Source of the DNA: Bacteroidota bacterium
GTDB lineage: Bacteria; Bacteroidota; Ignavibacteria; Kryptoniales; JAKASW01
Assembly: GCA_023381615.1 (NCBI GenBank)
Contig: JAMCQL010000056.1
Span: 1 to 64,000, forward strand
Direction: 5' to 3'
Length of the DNA: 64,000 bases
Shown here: in pieces, positions 10,262 to 18,441 of the stretch
How the letters are laid out: every line of letters begins with the position of its first letter
How positions within the stretch are numbered: position 1 is the stretch's first letter
The notes under the pieces: generated by a model
Told to the model about the DNA's origin: nothing
The model's database searches: none
Seen by the model: the letters and a program-made list of their open reading frames with translations, nothing else
Made by a program: the position numbers and the translations under genes

Positions 10262-10984
10262 TTGGCAAAAAAAGAAAAACGAGTGATTCTCTCCAAAGGG
10301 AGTTCGAAGGTTCTATATTCTCTCCCTGAGGATGATATTTTGCTGGCGGAATTCAGCCCAAAATTGGGAGTCGACGGCAAGAGAGTTTTCAATATCAAGG
10401 ATAGACCCAAAATTGCATCGGAATTACAAGCGTTTATCTTTGCTTATCTGGAGACGTATCAGATTCCCACTCATTTTTTCAGCCAATCGGGCGGCGAACT
10501 TCTTATTAAACGTCTGAATATAATTCCAGTTGAAGTAACCGTCAGGAATTTAGCCTCACATTCTTTCGCAAAACGATTTAAGCATTTCAAAGCGAAACAT
10601 CAGCTCGACTTCCCGGTATTTGAATATCTTTTGAAGGATGAAGCCGGAGAATTTTTGGTTAATGACACTCATTTGTATGCTCTGCAAATCTTGACCCCGG
10701 AGGAGTTTCGCACAATAAATCGGCTTGCCAGTAAGATTGATGCTGTAATGAAAAGTTTTCTTGAAAGGCGCGGCTTCACGCTCGTTGACATAACGATGAA
10801 ATTTGGAAAGTATAAAGGCGTGATAATGCTTGGTGATGAGATCTCTCCTGAAAATATTACCGCGATAGATAATTCCACGGGCGAAGAAATTTCCGTAGCA
10901 TCGGCTCGTGATTCGCGCGAAGCGTCAAAGCATTATCGCTTGATTTACGACCGCGTCCTTCCTTCGGCAGCGCGCAAGGCATAA
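10262..10984 (+). CDS. purC: Phosphoribosylaminoimidazole-succinocarboxamide synthase
   Basis: SAICAR synthetase of purine biosynthesis, joining aspartate to CAIR using ATP. TTG10262 is taken as start because GGAGG lies at 10253-10257 and no closer ATG is in frame. Recognisable segments are SSKVLYSL, LLAEFSPKLG, DRPKIASELQAF, LNIIPVEVTVRN and FGKYKGVIMLGDEISPENI. At 240 residues it matches the bacterial short form. It heads a run with psd, pssA, purS and purQ, so purine and phospholipid genes appear co-transcribed. Confidence 0.93.
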   Translation: MAKKEKRVILSKGSSKVLYSLPEDDILLAEFSPKLGVDGKRVFNIKDRPKIASELQAFIFAYLETYQIPTHFFSQSGGELLIKRLNIIPVEVTVRNLASHSFAKRFKHFKAKHQLDFPVFEYLLKDEAGEFLVNDTHLYALQILTPEEFRTINRLASKIDAVMKSFLERRGFTLVDITMKFGKYKGVIMLGDEISPENITAIDNSTGEEISVASARDSREASKHYRLIYDRVLPSAARKA

Positions 10985-10989
10985 CAATA

Positions 10990-11655
10990 ATGTTCCCCAA
11001 GTTAGCTCGCTACGGTTCTGACGTAGTAGCATTTGTTTTAATTTCCTGCGTGGTCATTGTACTCGTATCCTTTTTCGTACCGAGTCTGCCGGTAAAAATA
11101 ATCCTCGACCTGATTGCGCTGTTTGCTGCCGGTTTCACAATTTATTTTTTTCGCGATCCTGATCGCACTCCGCAGATGTCCGGCGACGATGTGATAATCG
11201 CGCCTGCCGACGGAAAAGTTGTTTATGTCGGAGAAGTGGAGGAGCCGGAATTTTTGAAAACGCGCGCGAAGATGGTCAGCATATTTATGTCGCCTGTTAA
11301 TGTCCACGTTAACAGGATCCCGTGGAATGGAACGGTGAAATTTCTCAAGTACATCAAAGGCGAATATCTCGTGGCGTTCGACGAAAAGTCAAGCGACAGG
11401 AATGAAAGAATGCTGATCGGAATTGAAAACAAAGGTCAGAGGATGCTGTTTAAACAAATTGCCGGTTTCATTGCGCGCAGAATTGTTTGTGAACTTTCCG
11501 ATGGCCAGAGTGTGAAAGCCGGAGAAAGATTCGGCATGATCAAATTCGGTTCTCGCGTCGATGTGCTTCTCCCGCTAAATTGTGATGTGAAGGTGAAGTT
11601 GGATGACAAAACTATCGGAGGCGGCACGGTTTTAGGAGTTTTAAAGAATGAGTAG
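10990..11655 (+). CDS. psd: Phosphatidylserine decarboxylase, short (archaeal-type) proenzyme
   Basis: Makes phosphatidylethanolamine from phosphatidylserine at the membrane. Two N-terminal hydrophobic segments (about residues 13-50) are followed by FFRDPDR, IIAPADGKVVYVG, SIFMSPVNVHVNR and the pyruvoyl maturation site in KFGSRVDVLLP, where the Ser of Gly-Ser becomes the pyruvoyl group. At 221 residues it belongs to the short class that is usually found next to pssA, as here; the pssA start overlaps its last 8 bases. Confidence 0.93.
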   Translation: MFPKLARYGSDVVAFVLISCVVIVLVSFFVPSLPVKIILDLIALFAAGFTIYFFRDPDRTPQMSGDDVIIAPADGKVVYVGEVEEPEFLKTRAKMVSIFMSPVNVHVNRIPWNGTVKFLKYIKGEYLVAFDEKSSDRNERMLIGIENKGQRMLFKQIAGFIARRIVCELSDGQSVKAGERFGMIKFGSRVDVLLPLNCDVKVKLDDKTIGGGTVLGVLKNE

Positions 11656-12442
11656 GAGAAGAAAGTATAATATCCACATTTCGCGGGCAGTCATTCCGAA
11701 TTTCTTTACGATCCTAAATATGTTTTCCGGATTCATGTCGATACTTGCATCTGCGGACAGAGACTTTGTTTCTGCCGCCTGGCTTATTGTTCTTGCGGCA
11801 ATATTCGACGGTCTTGATGGCGTGATGGCGCGGCTGACGAAGAGTTCAAGTGAATTTGGAGTTGAGCTCGATTCGCTCTCCGATCTTGTTTCGTTCGGTG
11901 TGGCGCCGTCTTTTATGATTTACAAGCTGGGCCTTCATAGTCTCGGTCCGATCGGCACACTTTCCAGCGCAATGGTAATGGTTTTTGGCGGATTGCGCCT
12001 TGCGAGATTCAACGTCCAGCTCGTAGGTTTTGATAAAGATTATTTTAAAGGTTTGCCGATCCCATCAAGCGCAATTACGATAAGTGCGTTTGTTTTGCTG
12101 TTTTTTGACGGGACTCTGAAGCTTCTGAACCCAAACGCGGCTCCGTTTCTACCTGTTCTCGCCGTGGCACTCTCGCTTCTGATGGTGAGCACTGTCAGGT
12201 ATGACACAATTCCGAAGTTCAGCAAGAGAGCAATCCGTTCGCACCCGCTAAAGTTTATGGTGTTCATGGTCGGTCTCATCATTGCGATTGTTACTTTTGG
12301 CAAGGCGCTGTTCTGGCTGTTCCTGCTTTACATTGCCGGTGGATTAATTCGTTGGGTAATGGAGCACATCAAGGCGCTTCTCTCCCCGCGCAAGCGCGGA
12401 GAAGATGAGGAAGACGTTGAGCTGAGCAGCTTCGATATTTAA
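11648..12442 (+). CDS. pssA: CDP-diacylglycerol-serine O-phosphatidyltransferase
   Basis: Makes phosphatidylserine from CDP-diacylglycerol and serine, the substrate of the psd product upstream. The CDP-alcohol phosphatidyltransferase signature is complete: DGLDGVMARL, then eight residues, G, three, D, three, D (SSEFGVELDSLSDL). Several hydrophobic segments indicate an integral membrane protein. It overlaps psd by 8 bases. A palindrome begins at its stop codon (12442-12461). Confidence 0.94.
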   Translation: MSRRRKYNIHISRAVIPNFFTILNMFSGFMSILASADRDFVSAAWLIVLAAIFDGLDGVMARLTKSSSEFGVELDSLSDLVSFGVAPSFMIYKLGLHSLGPIGTLSSAMVMVFGGLRLARFNVQLVGFDKDYFKGLPIPSSAITISAFVLLFFDGTLKLLNPNAAPFLPVLAVALSLLMVSTVRYDTIPKFSKRAIRSHPLKFMVFMVGLIIAIVTFGKALFWLFLLYIAGGLIRWVMEHIKALLSPRKRGEDEEDVELSSFDI

Positions 12443-12461
12443 GTCCCGACTTGTCGGGACT
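12442..12461. repeat. Hairpin AGTCCCGAC/GTCGGGACT between pssA and purS
   Basis: Nine-base perfect arms around TT, starting on the last base of the pssA stop codon. It belongs to the same family as in-frame palindromes in korA and korB. There is no T run, so it is not an obvious terminator. Confidence 0.85.
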
Positions 12462-12479
12462 CATTCTGAGGAGGAAAAT

Positions 12480-12794
12480 TTGTTCAAGGCGATAGTAAAA
12501 GTAACCCTGAAAAAGAAAATCTTGGATCCGCAGGGGAAAGCCATACAAAGCAGCTTGCATAATCTTGATTTTTCCAAGTTGAGCGGAATCAGAACGGGAA
12601 AAAATATTGAGTTGTCGATAGATGAGGCAGATCTCGAACGCGCGAAGACTTTAGTCCAATCAGCGTGCGGAAAGCTTCTTGCGAATCCTGTGACAGAAGA
12701 TTACGAGTTCGATATATATGATGGCACAGGAATTTCGGTTTTGCATTTCTCAAGTCAGGGTAAAGTTGGCGCTGTTCGTGAATCCGTAGGATGA
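12480..12794 (+). CDS. purS: Phosphoribosylformylglycinamidine synthase, PurS subunit
   Basis: Small subunit that helps hand ammonia from PurQ to PurL in the FGAM synthetase complex. TTG12480 follows GAGGAGG at the right spacing. The N-terminus [25 protein letters not shown] matches PurS in shape, with a PurS-like [11 protein letters not shown] segment (stretches quoted are short motifs). At 104 residues it is about 20 longer than the usual 80-85, the extra length being at the C-terminus. The last four bases overlap purQ. No purL lies in the window. Confidence 0.9.
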   Translation: MFKAIVKVTLKKKILDPQGKAIQSSLHNLDFSKLSGIRTGKNIELSIDEADLERAKTLVQSACGKLLANPVTEDYEFDIYDGTGISVLHFSSQGKVGAVRESVG

Positions 12795-13492
12795 AGATGA
12801 CACACAAAGTCGGCGTTGTTGTTTTTCCGGGATCAAATTGCGACCGCGATGCGTTCAATGCGTTCGGCAGCGTCTTGAATCAAGAAGTGGAATTTCTCTG
12901 GCACAAGGACACGAACCTCAACGGAGCCGAGATAGTTGTCCTTCCCGGCGGATTTTCTTACGGCGATTATCTCCGGTCGGGCGCCATTGCGAGATTTTCA
13001 CCAATCATGAACGAAGTCATAAAATTCGCGGAAAGCGGCGGGCTCGTTATGGGGATCTGCAACGGCTTTCAAGTTCTCGTCGAAGCCGGCTTGCTGCCTG
13101 GCGCTCTTCTAAGAAACGCAAATCTGAAATTTGCATGCAAGCAGGTTTATCTGCGCGTGGAAACGACAAAAACGCCGTTTACTTCTGGTCTCGGCCAAGG
13201 ACAGATATTGAAAGTTCCGATTGCGCACGGTGATGGAAATTATTATGCCGATGAAACCACGTTAAAGAGCCTGCAGGACAATGACCGGATTGTGTTTAAG
13301 TACTCTACAAGTGATGGCGAGATTACGCAGGAAGCAAATCCGAACGGTTCGATTCTGAACATTGCCGGTATTGTAAACAAGAAGAGGAACGTGCTTGGAA
13401 TGATGCCGCACCCCGAGCGTGCCAGCGAAGAGATTCTCGGAAGCGCCAGCGGCGCATTGGTTTTGAAATCAGTTATTGAGACTTTAAATTGA
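12791..13492 (+). CDS. purQ: Phosphoribosylformylglycinamidine synthase, glutaminase subunit PurQ
   Basis: Class I glutamine amidotransferase that feeds ammonia to the FGAM synthetase complex. [11 protein letters not shown] opens the protein. The nucleophile Cys lies in [11 protein letters not shown], and the His-Glu pair is in [11 protein letters not shown]. The start overlaps purS by four bases (ATGA). A second in-frame Met three residues later (MKMTHKVG) is an alternative. The length of 233 is normal. Directly downstream lie two tatA genes. Confidence 0.95.
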   Translation: MKMTHKVGVVVFPGSNCDRDAFNAFGSVLNQEVEFLWHKDTNLNGAEIVVLPGGFSYGDYLRSGAIARFSPIMNEVIKFAESGGLVMGICNGFQVLVEAGLLPGALLRNANLKFACKQVYLRVETTKTPFTSGLGQGQILKVPIAHGDGNYYADETTLKSLQDNDRIVFKYSTSDGEITQEANPNGSILNIAGIVNKKRNVLGMMPHPERASEEILGSASGALVLKSVIETLN

Positions 13493-13510
13493 GAAAAAGT
13501 GGAGGTTGCG

Positions 13511-13693
13511 ATGTTTGAAGGAATAGGTCTTCCCGAGATTATATTGATTCTGGTAATCCTAGTAATTTTCTTCGGAGCGAAAAGGATCCCGGAACTTGCA
13601 CAGGGAATCGGCAAAGGAATCAGGGAATTCAGGAAATCGGTGAAAGAGATTCAAGAAGATCCTGACAAGAAAGAAGAAGAAAAGAAAAGTTAG
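13511..13693 (+). CDS. tatA: Twin-arginine translocase TatA/E-type subunit
   Basis: Sixty-residue TatA-type protein with one N-terminal transmembrane helix (LPEIILILVILVIFF), the FGAKRIPELAQ hinge and an amphipathic helix, then a Lys/Glu tail. ATG13511 follows GTGGAGGTTGCG. It forms the Tat pore that exports folded proteins. No tatC is in the window. Confidence 0.92.
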   Translation: MFEGIGLPEIILILVILVIFFGAKRIPELAQGIGKGIREFRKSVKEIQEDPDKKEEEKKS

Positions 13694-13712
13694 TAGCCGG
13701 TAAGACAAGAAT

Positions 13713-14012
13713 ATGTTTGAAAACATTGGTTTCGGCGAGCTGCTTCTAATTATCATAGTCCTCATTGTTTTCTTCGGACCGAAGCGCATACCGGATATTA
13801 TGCAATCGGTAGGGAAAGGCATGCGGGAATTCAAGAGAGCGATGCGTGATGTGCAGGATGAGGTTACAAAAGCCGTCGAAGAAAAACCTAAGCCGAAGCC
13901 TGCGGAACCAAAACAGGTTTCACAGCCCACTCCCAATCAGGAATTAAAGACCGACTCCTCCACAGGATTCCGATCTTCGTCGGAACAATCCAAAACGGAA
14001 GCTAAGTCATAG
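13713..14012 (+). CDS. tatA: Second TatA-type subunit with longer tail
   Basis: Hydrophobic helix LLLIIIVLIVFFGPKRIPD, then GKGMREFKRAMRDVQDE, then a Pro/Lys-rich tail. The tail contains GFRSSSEQS, encoded by a palindrome (TTCCGA, six bases, TCGGAA at 13968-13985) related to the window's other hairpins. Its nearest relative in the window is the tatA at 30824; the whole accessory island lies between them. It starts 20 bases after the first tatA. Confidence 0.9.
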   Translation: MFENIGFGELLLIIIVLIVFFGPKRIPDIMQSVGKGMREFKRAMRDVQDEVTKAVEEKPKPKPAEPKQVSQPTPNQELKTDSSTGFRSSSEQSKTEAKS

Positions 14013-14570
14013 AGACGTGGACGAAAAGTGCCTTCCGAAAAAGATGGGGCACAGAGTTCTGAGCGCCCCCGCAAGCGGGATCTTCGACTTGCGCCATGCC
14101 GCATACCCATACAGATAATTGAGCGGCACACCGAGAAAACACAGAGAGACACCGATGCCGCTTTTCGGCATCCCGCATTATCCTTTTTTGATAATTATGA
14201 GCGGGAGAATAAGTCTTCTCTCTGTGGAACTCTCCCGAAGGGATCCCTTTGGGAAAAGATTTTCACTGTGTCGCTCTGTGTAATTTTTCTTCCTACCGGG
14301 TTTTCGGCCGCATCTCTAGCGAAGCTTCGCCTCAGACCGCCGAGCAAAAAGCTCGAACTCGGGACGGTTACAAAACCGCAATAACATAGGACGGCCTGAG
14401 AAAAAATGGCGTTAAGAACATTTCGGAGCGGAGCGTTAAGAAACGAATATTTGTCTCCTCTGTACTTCAAAGATATGACGTATTTTATTCGTTTTAGCTC
14501 TACGAAGAAATGTTTAGCTCAACGAGTTGAGTTGTCAACCATTTTTTCTCCAGCCTTGATTTTTCCTTTG

Positions 14571-14604
14571 GTACTTTCCTTTGTATCAAGACAAAGGAAA
14601 GTAC
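14571..14604. repeat. Perfect 13-bp hairpin GTACTTTCCTTTG
   Basis: Arms 14571-14583 and 14592-14604 are perfectly complementary around an 8-base loop. The element is of the same style as the hairpins at 14661 and 59461. Confidence 0.93.
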
Positions 14605-14660
14605 TCTCTGAAAAGCACGGGTTACGACAAAATCTTAAAGAGTTATTGTTTGATGATATC

Positions 14661-14698
14661 TGTCCATTTTCCTTTGCTCGCCCAAAGGAAAATGGACA
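14661..14698. repeat. Perfect 15-bp hairpin TGTCCATTTTCCTTT
   Basis: Arms 14661-14675 and 14684-14698 are perfectly complementary around an 8-base loop. No T run follows on either side, so it is not a clear terminator. Confidence 0.93.
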
Positions 14699-14755
14699 AA
14701 AAGGAAAGGGCGCCCTGCGAAAATGGTTTCGCTCCGCCAAAGGTGAATCGGAACC

Positions 14756-14873
14756 GTCCCGTCCCCCTGTACGGGATGCGATTTTAATATACGGTGGCTC
14801 GTACATCACGGAGGAGACTCCCAAAATCGCCTCTTCAGGTAACTCGAGAGTTTCTGTGGAAGGGGGACGGGAC
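14756..14873. repeat. Nested inverted repeat, about 118 bp, possible MITE
   Basis: Outer arms GTCCCGTCCCCCT (14756-14768) and AGGGGGACGGGAC (14861-14873) enclose inner arms GCGATTTT (14778-14785) and AAAATCGC (14823-14830). Nested symmetry of this length is typical of a small non-autonomous element. No clear target duplication was identified. Confidence 0.75.
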
Positions 14874-15183
14874 TCCATTTTCGCAAGGGGAATTCCTGAG
14901 CTTGCAATTTGCAACAAAACTTGTCTCATTTGTCTGAGTTTTGATATATGAAGGTACCTAGAACTACATCTTATTATTGAATCTGGAAAGTGTGTTCACG
15001 TTTTGATCGTTTTCTCATCTCCAGGCTCCTCGTGCTTTGGTCACCTTTTTTATGAGTCAACTCGTCAATATCTTCAATTGTTGAAACTCCCACCAGGATC
15101 ACTTACATTTTACATCATCAAGGACTTACTCAACTGACACAGCAGACTAATAAATATGGCTGTTGATACTCACTTCTGAACCC

Positions 15184-18100
15184 ATGAACCAACCATCAAG
15201 CTCTCCGGGTTTATCTTCCGACCTAACCTTTATCACCAACGAAGCCGGCAAGACGCTCCGTGACCGGTTCACGGTGCTTCTCAAAGATGGCACCCGATTC
15301 TTTGATTGCCTTGTTGGTTACTTCTACATCAGTGGATTCTACAAGCTCTATCCAGTTCTGGAAAACGTCGAGAAGATTCGCGTTCTCGTTGGTCTCCAAA
15401 CAGATCGTACCACCCATGAGCTTTTGGAACAGAACGTCCAACAAGGCGAATTATCGTTCAAGTCTCACGCTGAGGCAAAAGAAAAGGTTTCGGATGAAGT
15501 GCTCCACGAGCTTGAGAAAGCAGAGGATAACAACAACACTGAACTCGGCATTCATAAGTTCACAGAATGGATTCGGTCCGGCAAACTTGAGATAAAGGTA
15601 GATCCGTCTGAGCACCTTCACGCAAAAGTGTACATCATGACATTCGGCGAAGGGGATAGAGACAAAGGAAGGGTCATCACCGGTTCGAGCAACTTTACGC
15701 AGTCAGGCTTGCTGGACAACCTGGAGTTCAATGTTGAGTTGAAGAACAGATCCGACTACGAGTTTGCGCTGACCAAATTCAACGAGTTATGGGCGAGTGC
15801 CGTTGACGTAACGAAATCTTATGAAGACACAATCGCCAACAAATCTCCCTATGCTCACTTCACGCCATATGAGCTTTACCTGAAATTCCTTTACGAGTAC
15901 TTCAGAGGAGAGCTGAATCGTCCTTCCGAGCTTGAAGATATGTACGTGCCTTCCAACTTCAAGAAGCTCAAATATCAGGAAGAAGCAGTCTTAACGGCGC
16001 GAAAGATTCTCGAAGAATACGGGGGTGTATTTCTTGCTGACGTTGTCGGGCTTGGAAAGACTTACATGGCAGCACTCTTAGCCCAGCAGCTTCATGGTCG
16101 CTGCCTGGTAATTGCTCCTCCACATCTTCTGGATAAAGACAAGCGCGGGTCTTGGAGAAACGTGTTTTCCGATTTTCAGGTGAGACAAACCGATTTTGAA
16201 TCCATAGGAAATCTTGCTGCACTTCTGAAACGAGACGTTTCCAAATACGAGAACGTATTCATCGATGAGTCCCATAGAGTTCGAACTGAGACCACTCAAA
16301 CCTACGAGATGCTTGCTCAGATATGCCGGGGGAAAAGAGTAATTCTAGTCTCAGCAACTCCCATGAATAATTCGCCGCGCGATATATTGAGTCAGGTCAA
16401 GCTTTTTCAGAACGGCAAGAACAGCACCATCCCCAATCTCCGGAATTTGGAAGGCTTCTTCTCAAGATTAGAAAGAAACCTCAAGGGATTAGACCGGCAG
16501 AAGGATCGCGATCTTTATTTTCGAGCCGTCGAATCAAATGCGAAGGAGACACGAGAGAAAGTCCTAAAGTATTTAATGATTCGCAGGACTCGGAAGGAAA
16601 TAGAGAACCACTACGGCACTGACATGAAAAAGCAGGGACTCAAGTTTCCCGACATAGAAGATCCTAAACCTCTTTTCTACAAATTTAACAAGCTGGAAAG
16701 TTCGACATTTGACGAGACCGTCCGTCTCCTGATCACTCAGTTTAAATATGCGCGATATAAACCGCTGATCTATTATGAAGGAAAGAGAGATCACAAAGAG
16801 AGAGAAGTCCAAGGCCAGCGCAACCTCGCAAAGTTTATGCAAATTCTGATTGTGAAGCGTTTAGAGAGCAGCATCTCCGCCTTCCGGCTTACTCTTGAGC
16901 GCTTTATTCGGTCTTATGAGCGCGTGCTTAAGGAATTTCGAAAGGGGAATGTTTATATAAGCAAAGAGCACATCAACAAAATCTTCGAGCTGCTGGAACA
17001 GGACGACATGGAAGCGATAGACCGCCTCATCGAAGAAGATAAAGCGGAGAAGCTGAATGCGAAGGAATTCAGAGGTGAATTCTACCAAGACTTGACGAGC
17101 GACCTGAAGATTCTCCGACATATTCATGAGTTGTGGGATAAAATTAAACGCGATCCCAAGTGGGAAGCATTAAAGGGAATTCTGAAAGGTGGCACAGACA
17201 TCCCTGTCTGTGATGAATTGAAAAGTAACAGAATAATCGTCTTCACAGAATCAAAGGAGACGGCCGAATACCTGACCGAGAAAATTGCAAAGTCGGTTGA
17301 TCCCAAAGTCATAATGTTCCATGGTCAAGCAGGAGAAGCGACTCATCGTGAAGTCATGTCAAACTTTGACGCGAATGCCTTCGAACTCCGTGACAATTAT
17401 CGAATTCTCGTAAGCACTGAAGCTCTGTCGGAAGGCGTGAACCTCCATCGTTCCAATATTGTGATAAACTACGACATACCATGGAATCCAACTCGCCTCA
17501 TTCAACGCGTGGGCAGAGTGAATCGCGTTGATACGAAATTCGATAAGATCCACACCTATAATTTCTTTCCGACTGAGGAAGGGAACGATCTCCTAAAATT
17601 GAGGGAAGCAGCCGAGGCGAAGATTCAGGCATTCATTGAGATGTTAGGTGCAGATGCACGTTTGCTCACTGAGGGCGAAGAAATAAAATCGCACGATCTC
17701 TTCATGAAACTCAATTCCAGGAAGACAATCACCGGCGAAGATGAAAACGAAGAGAGTGAGTTAGAGTATCTCACTGAAATACGGGAAGTGCGAGACAAAC
17801 AATCGGACCTCTTTGCACGAATCAAGCATCTCCCGAAGAAAGCACGCTCCACAAGAAGTAACACAGACATCTCTGTCTGTGCACCCCCGGCTCTACTTAC
17901 TTATTTCAGGCAAGATACTCTCGATAAGTTTTTCATTGTTGGTGCTTCGGGGCCAACAGCGACAGAGCTCGATTTCTTTTCCACAGCAAAGATGCTAAAG
18001 CCCACCGACACAAACGAAAAGCGGCTGGCTATGCCCAACAATTTCTATGAACTCCTGGACAAGAATAAGAAAGCCTTTGCAGTTGCCACCAGTGTGACTA

Positions 18101-18441
18101 ATGACGAAGAAATGAGCGCGCGCAGCGGTGGAAAAAATGATGCTTACATTTTGAAAAGACTCAGAGCTAAAGAAATCCGCGCATACCAAGGATTTACTGA
18201 AGACGACGAAAGTTACATCCAGCAGGCCATACAACTTTTGATTGACGGAGCTTTGCCGCGTCCGACTACCAAGAAAGTTGCAGAAGCGTTGAAAGATGAG
18301 ATTGAGCCGCTAAGAGTCTTGGGAATTCTCCGAAAAGACATTTCTGAATTGTTCTTCCAGCAAACAAGGTCACGAGCTGGTTTCAATTATCTCAGCCCTC
18401 GTGAAGTTATACTATCTTCTTATCTGATCGAGGAACAGTGA
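15184..18441 (+). CDS. PLD-nuclease/SNF2-type helicase of a restriction-like system
   Basis: Two-part defence enzyme. Residues 1-250 form a phospholipase D-like nuclease domain with HAKVYIM (around residue 143) and GSSNFTQSGL. Then comes a superfamily 2 helicase: Walker A DVVGLGKTYMA (around 285), box II FIDESHR (around 360), VSATPMNN (around 390), and a C-terminal lobe with IPWNPTRLIQRVGRVNRVD (around 770). ATG15184 is preferred over TTG15163; no strong ribosome site is visible. The architecture resembles DrmD-like helicases of DISARM and the helicase half of PLD-helicase/methyltransferase pairs, but no drmA, drmB or separate drmC is present. Two copies of a CACAGACA/TGTCTGTG hairpin lie in frame. 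The stop overlaps the methyltransferase start as GTGA. Confidence 0.9.
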   Translation: MNQPSSSPGLSSDLTFITNEAGKTLRDRFTVLLKDGTRFFDCLVGYFYISGFYKLYPVLENVEKIRVLVGLQTDRTTHELLEQNVQQGELSFKSHAEAKEKVSDEVLHELEKAEDNNNTELGIHKFTEWIRSGKLEIKVDPSEHLHAKVYIMTFGEGDRDKGRVITGSSNFTQSGLLDNLEFNVELKNRSDYEFALTKFNELWASAVDVTKSYEDTIANKSPYAHFTPYELYLKFLYEYFRGELNRPSELEDMYVPSNFKKLKYQEEAVLTARKILEEYGGVFLADVVGLGKTYMAALLAQQLHGRCLVIAPPHLLDKDKRGSWRNVFSDFQVRQTDFESIGNLAALLKRDVSKYENVFIDESHRVRTETTQTYEMLAQICRGKRVILVSATPMNNSPRDILSQVKLFQNGKNSTIPNLRNLEGFFSRLERNLKGLDRQKDRDLYFRAVESNAKETREKVLKYLMIRRTRKEIENHYGTDMKKQGLKFPDIEDPKPLFYKFNKLESSTFDETVRLLITQFKYARYKPLIYYEGKRDHKEREVQGQRNLAKFMQILIVKRLESSISAFRLTLERFIRSYERVLKEFRKGNVYISKEHINKIFELLEQDDMEAIDRLIEEDKAEKLNAKEFRGEFYQDLTSDLKILRHIHELWDKIKRDPKWEALKGILKGGTDIPVCDELKSNRIIVFTESKETAEYLTEKIAKSVDPKVIMFHGQAGEATHREVMSNFDANAFELRDNYRILVSTEALSEGVNLHRSNIVINYDIPWNPTRLIQRVGRVNRVDTKFDKIHTYNFFPTEEGNDLLKLREAAEAKIQAFIEMLGADARLLTEGEEIKSHDLFMKLNSRKTITGEDENEESELEYLTEIREVRDKQSDLFARIKHLPKKARSTRSNTDISVCAPPALLTYFRQDTLDKFFIVGASGPTATELDFFSTAKMLKPTDTNEKRLAMPNNFYELLDKNKKAFAVATSVTNDEEMSARSGGKNDAYILKRLRAKEIRAYQGFTEDDESYIQQAIQLLIDGALPRPTTKKVAEALKDEIEPLRVLGILRKDISELFFQQTRSRAGFNYLSPREVILSSYLIEEQ
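17193..17212. repeat. In-frame hairpin CACAGACA/TGTCTGTG, copy 1
   Basis: Eight-base perfect arms around TCCC, encoding TDIPVC in the helicase. The same arms recur at 17862. The surrounding protein reads naturally without it. Confidence 0.9.
17862..17881. repeat. In-frame hairpin CACAGACA/TGTCTGTG, copy 2
   Basis: Same arms as at 17193 around TCTC, encoding TDISVC. The reading frame relative to the hairpin is identical in both copies, 669 bases (223 codons) apart. Confidence 0.9.

Larger units (their letters stand above)
14013..15183. other. Gene-free left end of the island with large inverted repeats
   Basis: No believable gene in 1.17 kb. The stretch begins just after tatA and holds three strong inverted repeats (listed separately) plus smaller palindromes such as GATGCCG/CGGCATC near 14153 and TTCCCGAAGGG-like arms near 14230. 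An open frame at 14406-14951 reads straight through the inverted repeats and is rejected. The last 200 bases before the helicase are AT-rich and could carry its promoter; no clear -35/-10 pair was chosen. Confidence 0.6.

Noticed and set aside
14406-14951. 181-codon open frame at the island's left end
   Set aside because: It runs through three inverted repeats, which explain its length; composition is not protein-like.
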